Positions 61,025 to 64,000 of a stretch of 64,000 nt of DNA are shown piece by piece. The position numbers and the translations under genes are program-made. The notes under the pieces were generated by a model. That model searched no databases, was not told the origin of the DNA, and saw only the letters and a list, made by a program, of their open reading frames with translations. The DNA comes from AP-15 sp963812675. Lineage in GTDB: Bacteria > Pseudomonadota > Alphaproteobacteria > ATCC43930 > CGMCC-115725. How positions within the stretch are numbered: the stretch's first letter is position 1; each line of letters begins with the position of its first letter. The DNA is taken from contig CAWEWR010000006.1 in assembly GCA_963812675.1 (NCBI GenBank), forward strand, positions 186,001 to 250,000. Reading direction: 5' to 3'.

Positions 61025-61721
61025 AGTGCGCGAATTGTGTGCGTTTTATGGTGAGAACCAGGCCCTTTACGGCCTCGACTTCGCGCTCGACGGAGGCAAG
61101 ATCGTAACGTTGCTGGGCGCCAACGGTGCCGGCAAGACAACGACATTGCGCGCGCTTTGCGGAATGGTTCGGCTCAGCGGCGAGATTCGCTTCGACGGCA
61201 AGTCCCTCCTCGGCCGCGCCACTGAAGATATCGTGCGCCTCGGGATAGCCCATGTGCCGGAGGGCCGGGGCACTTTCGTCCGCATGACCGTGGAAGAGAA
61301 CCTGCAGCTCGGCGCGATGGTGCGACGCGGCCGGGCCGCCATCGCGACAGATGTCGAGAAGGTCTACGCGCATTTCCCGCGGCTCAAGGAGCGTCGCGCT
61401 CAGGCCGCCGGGACCCTGAGCGGCGGCGAGCAACAGATGCTGGCGGTCGGCCGCGCGCTGATGCTGCGGCCGCGGCTGATGCTGCTCGACGAGCCTTCGT
61501 TCGGGCTGGCGCCGTTGATCGTCGAGGAATTGTTCGAGATCCTGCGGCAGCTCAATCGCGAGCTCGGGGTTGCGATGCTGATCGTCGAGCAGAATGCGGC
61601 CCTCGCGCTCGACCTGGCAGACCATGCTTACCTGCTCGAAACCGGCCGTATCGTCATGGCCGGCCCAGCCGGCGAGATCGGCAAAGACGAGGCGGTGCGC
61701 CGCTCGTATCTGGGGTATTGA
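61014..61721 (+). CDS. livF: Branched-chain amino acid-type ABC transporter ATPase LivF
   Basis: 235 residues. LEVRELCAFYGENQALYGLDF, LLGANGAGKTTTLRAL (Walker A), GIAHVPEGRGTFVRMTVEENL (Q-loop region), TLSGGEQQMLAVGRALMLRPRLMLLDEPSFGLAP (signature and Walker B) and LIVEQNAALAL (His). All motors are intact. Starts at ATG 61014 or 61017. It pairs with LivG; the substrate is unknown. Confidence 0.9.
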   Translation: MMLEVRELCAFYGENQALYGLDFALDGGKIVTLLGANGAGKTTTLRALCGMVRLSGEIRFDGKSLLGRATEDIVRLGIAHVPEGRGTFVRMTVEENLQLGAMVRRGRAAIATDVEKVYAHFPRLKERRAQAAGTLSGGEQQMLAVGRALMLRPRLMLLDEPSFGLAPLIVEELFEILRQLNRELGVAMLIVEQNAALALDLADHAYLLETGRIVMAGPAGEIGKDEAVRRSYLGY

Positions 61722-61732
61722 AAGACCCCAAC

Positions 61733-62686
61733 CTACGCGGGCTCCTTTGGGGAGGGAGAAGCGGCGAGCTCGCTGCCGAGGTAGCGGGCGAGCTCCGCCA
61801 TGCCGGAGCGGCCGGCGCGGGCTTCGGCGTCCGGGTTGTAGTTCGTGTTGGTGTTGACGTCGTAGGTGTAGATCGTGCCGCCGGCGTCGCTGATGAACTC
61901 GATCCCGGCGATGCCGATGGCGTTGGCGGTGAGAAAGGACCGGTATTGCTGCTTCAGAGCGGGGTCGATGTCGTCGATGATCGTGAACTTGGCGCGGGGC
62001 TCCTCACCGGCGGGGCAGAACGCGTCGCCGACGGCACAGGCATCGGCGGGGCACAGCTCGAAGCCCTCGCTGGTGTCCACCTCGACCGCATACATGAATC
62101 TGCCGCCGATGAACTCGGCGCGGGTAATGAGCGGGACCGCGGCGCGGACGTATTGCTGCAAGAGATGCAAGCCATCGACTGGCGGCTCGTAATCCGGGCT
62201 GGCGAGATAGTCGGCCAATGCACCAGGCGAGCTAAACAGCCGCACGCCGAAGCCTTTGCCGCCGCGGTTCGGCTTCAAAATAAATGGGCCGCCGCCAAAG
62301 CGCTGGCGGGCAGCCTCTGCGAGCAGCTCCTTGCCGGCGACGACGACGGTATCCGGCGTGCGGATGCCGGCGGCTTCGAGGGCGGCGTATTGGCGCGCCT
62401 TGCTGATCTCGAAGTCGAGCGCGCGGCTGCCGTTGACGACGCGGCGGCGGTGCCGCTCGAGCCAGGCGAGCACCGAGGCAGTCAGTTCGGCGGCGTAACG
62501 ATGGTCGCGCGTGTGCGAGGACGCGCTCATCCGATTGTAGAAGACGCCCTCGGGCGGGGGCCGCGACAGATCGAAGACGCCGCGGTCGAGGAACCAGTCG
62601 CGCCAGGGAAGCCCCTGCCCATCCAAGGCAGCCGCCAGTGGTTCAAGCCAAGCAGCGTTCTCGTGAATCACATGGATGTGCCTCAT
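61733..62686 (-). CDS. ATP-grasp ligase (RimK-like)
   Basis: 317 residues. A preATP-grasp part (HIHVIHENAAWLEPLAAAL) leads to RVVNGSRALDFEISKARQYAAL and PFILKPNRGGKGFGVRLF (ATP-binding lysine and glycine loop), and YTYDVNTNTNYNPDAE, the metal site near the end. These enzymes join a carboxylate to an amine or thiol. A cysteine cluster (FELCPADACAV) is unusual. GGAGG sits just before ATG 62686. Convergent with livF. Confidence 0.83.
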   Translation of the reverse strand: MRHIHVIHENAAWLEPLAAALDGQGLPWRDWFLDRGVFDLSRPPPEGVFYNRMSASSHTRDHRYAAELTASVLAWLERHRRRVVNGSRALDFEISKARQYAALEAAGIRTPDTVVVAGKELLAEAARQRFGGGPFILKPNRGGKGFGVRLFSSPGALADYLASPDYEPPVDGLHLLQQYVRAAVPLITRAEFIGGRFMYAVEVDTSEGFELCPADACAVGDAFCPAGEEPRAKFTIIDDIDPALKQQYRSFLTANAIGIAGIEFISDAGGTIYTYDVNTNTNYNPDAEARAGRSGMAELARYLGSELAASPSPKEPA

Positions 62687-62826
62687 CAACTCCTCCTCGC
62701 GATTAATCAGAGATAATTACATTTGGATAGGAGTCAAATCTGGCAGTAAATACATATCATAATTGTTTAATACGTGTCTTCGGAGTTGCCTCTATAATCA
62801 CCAATCGAAGATCGGGAGGGGGCGGC

Positions 62827-63582
62827 ATGGGGCGGGTCGAGGGAAAGGTCGCGCTCGTAGCTGGTGCGGGCGGCGGGATCGGCGGGGCGGGCGCGCTTGG
62901 TCTCGGGCGGGAAGGCGCGGCGGTAGTCTGCGCCGATATAGATGCCGCCGCGGCTGAGGCGGTCGCTGCGCAAATTCGCACTGCGGGCGGCCGTGCTGCG
63001 GCGCTCGGCCTCGACGTACGCGACCGCTCGGCCGTCGACGCCGCGATTGCCGCGGCGGTGCGCGAGTTCGGCAGGCTCGATGTGCTGCTCGACTGCGTCG
63101 GCGTTAGTCAGACCGCCGCTTTTCTCGACCTCGACCCTGCGACGTGGGACCGCATCATCGCGGTCAATTTGACCGGGATGTTCCATTTGGGGCAGGCAGC
63201 GGCCCGGCAGATGGTGCGGCAGGGCGGCGGCGGGAGCATCATCAACGTCACCTCGCAGCTCGCCGAGGTCGCCCGCCCCGAGCGCGCCGCTTATGTCGCC
63301 TCCAAAGGCGGCGGCCGGTCGCTGACCCATGCGATGGCGCTCGAACTGGCGCCGCACGGCATCCGCGTCAATGCGATCGCCCCCGGCCCGACTTTGACCG
63401 GGCTGACACGGGCCAGCTACACCGACCCGGAAAGGCGCCGCGCTACGATCGCGCAGATCCCACTCGGCCGTTTGGGAGAACCCGAGGATATCGTCGGGGC
63501 GATCCTTTATCTCGCCTCGGACGGAGCCCGCTGGGTGACCGGCAGCACGGTCACGGTCGATGGCGGCTATCTGGTGATTTGA
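62827..63582 (+). CDS. Short-chain dehydrogenase/reductase
   Basis: 251 residues. ALVAGAGGGIGGAGALGL is the NAD motif, CADIDAAAAEAV the acid that selects NAD, DCVGVSQTAAFLD the NNAG-type site (here VGVS), IINVTSQLAEVARPERAAYVASKGG the Ser and Tyr-x-x-x-Lys site, and ITV-type end GSTVTVDGGYLVI. GDxG start fits. It is 13 bases from the next gene. Confidence 0.88.
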   Translation: MGRVEGKVALVAGAGGGIGGAGALGLGREGAAVVCADIDAAAAEAVAAQIRTAGGRAAALGLDVRDRSAVDAAIAAAVREFGRLDVLLDCVGVSQTAAFLDLDPATWDRIIAVNLTGMFHLGQAAARQMVRQGGGGSIINVTSQLAEVARPERAAYVASKGGGRSLTHAMALELAPHGIRVNAIAPGPTLTGLTRASYTDPERRRATIAQIPLGRLGEPEDIVGAILYLASDGARWVTGSTVTVDGGYLVI

Positions 63583-63595
63583 GGAGTGTACAGCG

Positions 63596-64000
63596 ATGAA
63601 GATCGGATTCATCGGGACCGGGACGATGGGGCAGCCGATGCTGGCCAATCTCGTCAAGAAGGGCTTCGAGGTTGTCGCCTTCGATGTCGTGCAGGGAGCG
63701 CTCGACGCCGCGGTAAGGCTGGGTGCGGGGCGGGCGGGGTCGGCGGGCGAAGCGGCGGCCAGTTGCGACTTGGTGATTACGATGCTGCCGTCCTCGGCCA
63801 ATGTCGAGGCCGCCTATCTCGGCGAGGGCGGGATTATCGAGAGCGCCCCCGCCGGGCGGCTCTGCGTCGACATGTCGACGATCGATCCCGGCACCTCGCA
63901 GCGGGTGGCGGCGCGCCTCATGGAACGTGGGCTGAATTCCTCGACGCGCCGGTTTCGGGCGGGGTGGGCGGCGCCACGGCGGGCACATTGGCGATCATGG
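63596..64000 (+). CDS. 3-hydroxyisobutyrate dehydrogenase-type oxidoreductase (partial, frameshifted)
   Basis: ATG 63596 starts KIGFIGTGTMGQPMLANLVKKG, the NAD motif of beta-hydroxyacid dehydrogenases, then LVITMLPSSANVEAAYLG and CVDMSTIDPGTSQRVA. At 63929-63934 the frame changes: the next family motif, EFLDAPVSGGVGGATAGTLAIM, is readable only one base out of phase, ending at the window edge. Loss of one base near GGGCT-GAATTC explains it. It follows the SDR and would be in one operon. Confidence 0.8.
   Translation, partial: MKIGFIGTGTMGQPMLANLVKKGFEVVAFDVVQGALDAAVRLGAGRAGSAGEAAASCDLVITMLPSSANVEAAYLGEGGIIESAPAGRLCVDMSTIDPGTSQRVAARLMERGLNSSTRRFRAGWAAPRRAHWRSW

Overview
The window looks like the chromosome of a high-GC, metabolically versatile soil- or water-type alphaproteobacterium. 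Supporting signs are a general-stress promoter of the EcfG type (GGAAC-N16-CGTT) before a DUF4142 gene, a Tad/Flp pilus locus with CpaA/B/E-type genes, DUF2852, DUF1499 and DUF6489 proteins, and many CoA- and amide-processing catabolic genes. I cannot fix the order or genus from sequence alone. No rRNA, tRNA, CRISPR array, transposase or replication origin was seen.

Layout. 1-8.9 kb: a truncated TacAT-type toxin-antitoxin pair; a three-PAS hybrid histidine kinase in operon with an enolase-superfamily sugar-acid dehydratase; an amidohydrolase; an operon of thioesterase, tRNA adenosine deaminase and enoyl-CoA hydratase; a PuuD-like amidohydrolase; and a stress-controlled DUF4142 protein. 8.9-27.3 kb: a self-contained regulatory and pilus block. 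A Tad operon (flp, cpaA, cpaB, cpaE, tadA, tadB, tadC, tadG and two tadE-like genes) has no secretin gene. It is bracketed by three paralogous BTAD/SARP-like regulators with TolB-like and TPR domains, one of which has lost its DNA-binding half. A membrane hybrid histidine kinase and a frameshifted PP-loop ATPase gene complete the block. 27.4-42.2 kb: an MFS exporter, an aldo/keto reductase, a homogentisate-dioxygenase-like protein, a three-subunit molybdenum hydroxylase, a frameshifted D-aminoacylase, a gluconolactonase-like Tat protein, a hydantoinase and a CoA-transferase. 42.2-44.3 kb: a collapsed molybdenum-hydroxylase gene followed by an AT-rich junction and a glycosyltransferase-methyltransferase pair. 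44.3-64 kb: 5-oxoprolinase genes pxpA and pxpBC, a flavin monooxygenase, small envelope proteins, a second CoA-transferase, redox genes, two acyl-CoA dehydrogenases, a FadJ-type multifunctional enzyme, LivG/LivF ATPases, an ATP-grasp ligase, an SDR and the start of a 3-hydroxyisobutyrate-dehydrogenase-type gene.

The main discovery candidate is in the pilus block. Upstream of the flp operon, the membrane histidine kinase and the PP-loop gene there are TGAC(A/G) direct repeats spaced exactly 11 bp apart. All read toward the gene they precede, with -10-like hexamers a few bases downstream. An 11-bp period of direct repeats is the known binding geometry of SARP regulators, and SARP-like genes sit in the same block. 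I infer a local regulon in which the BTAD-TPR proteins activate the pilus, the kinase and the PP-loop gene.

Three genes (PP-loop ATPase, D-aminoacylase, terminal dehydrogenase) each carry what looks like a single one-base frameshift in an otherwise well-kept gene. This suggests either sequencing error or recent inactivation. GC-rich palindromic repeats (CCCTCTCCC...GGGAGAGGG) are scattered between genes from 31 kb onward and were not noticed before that.
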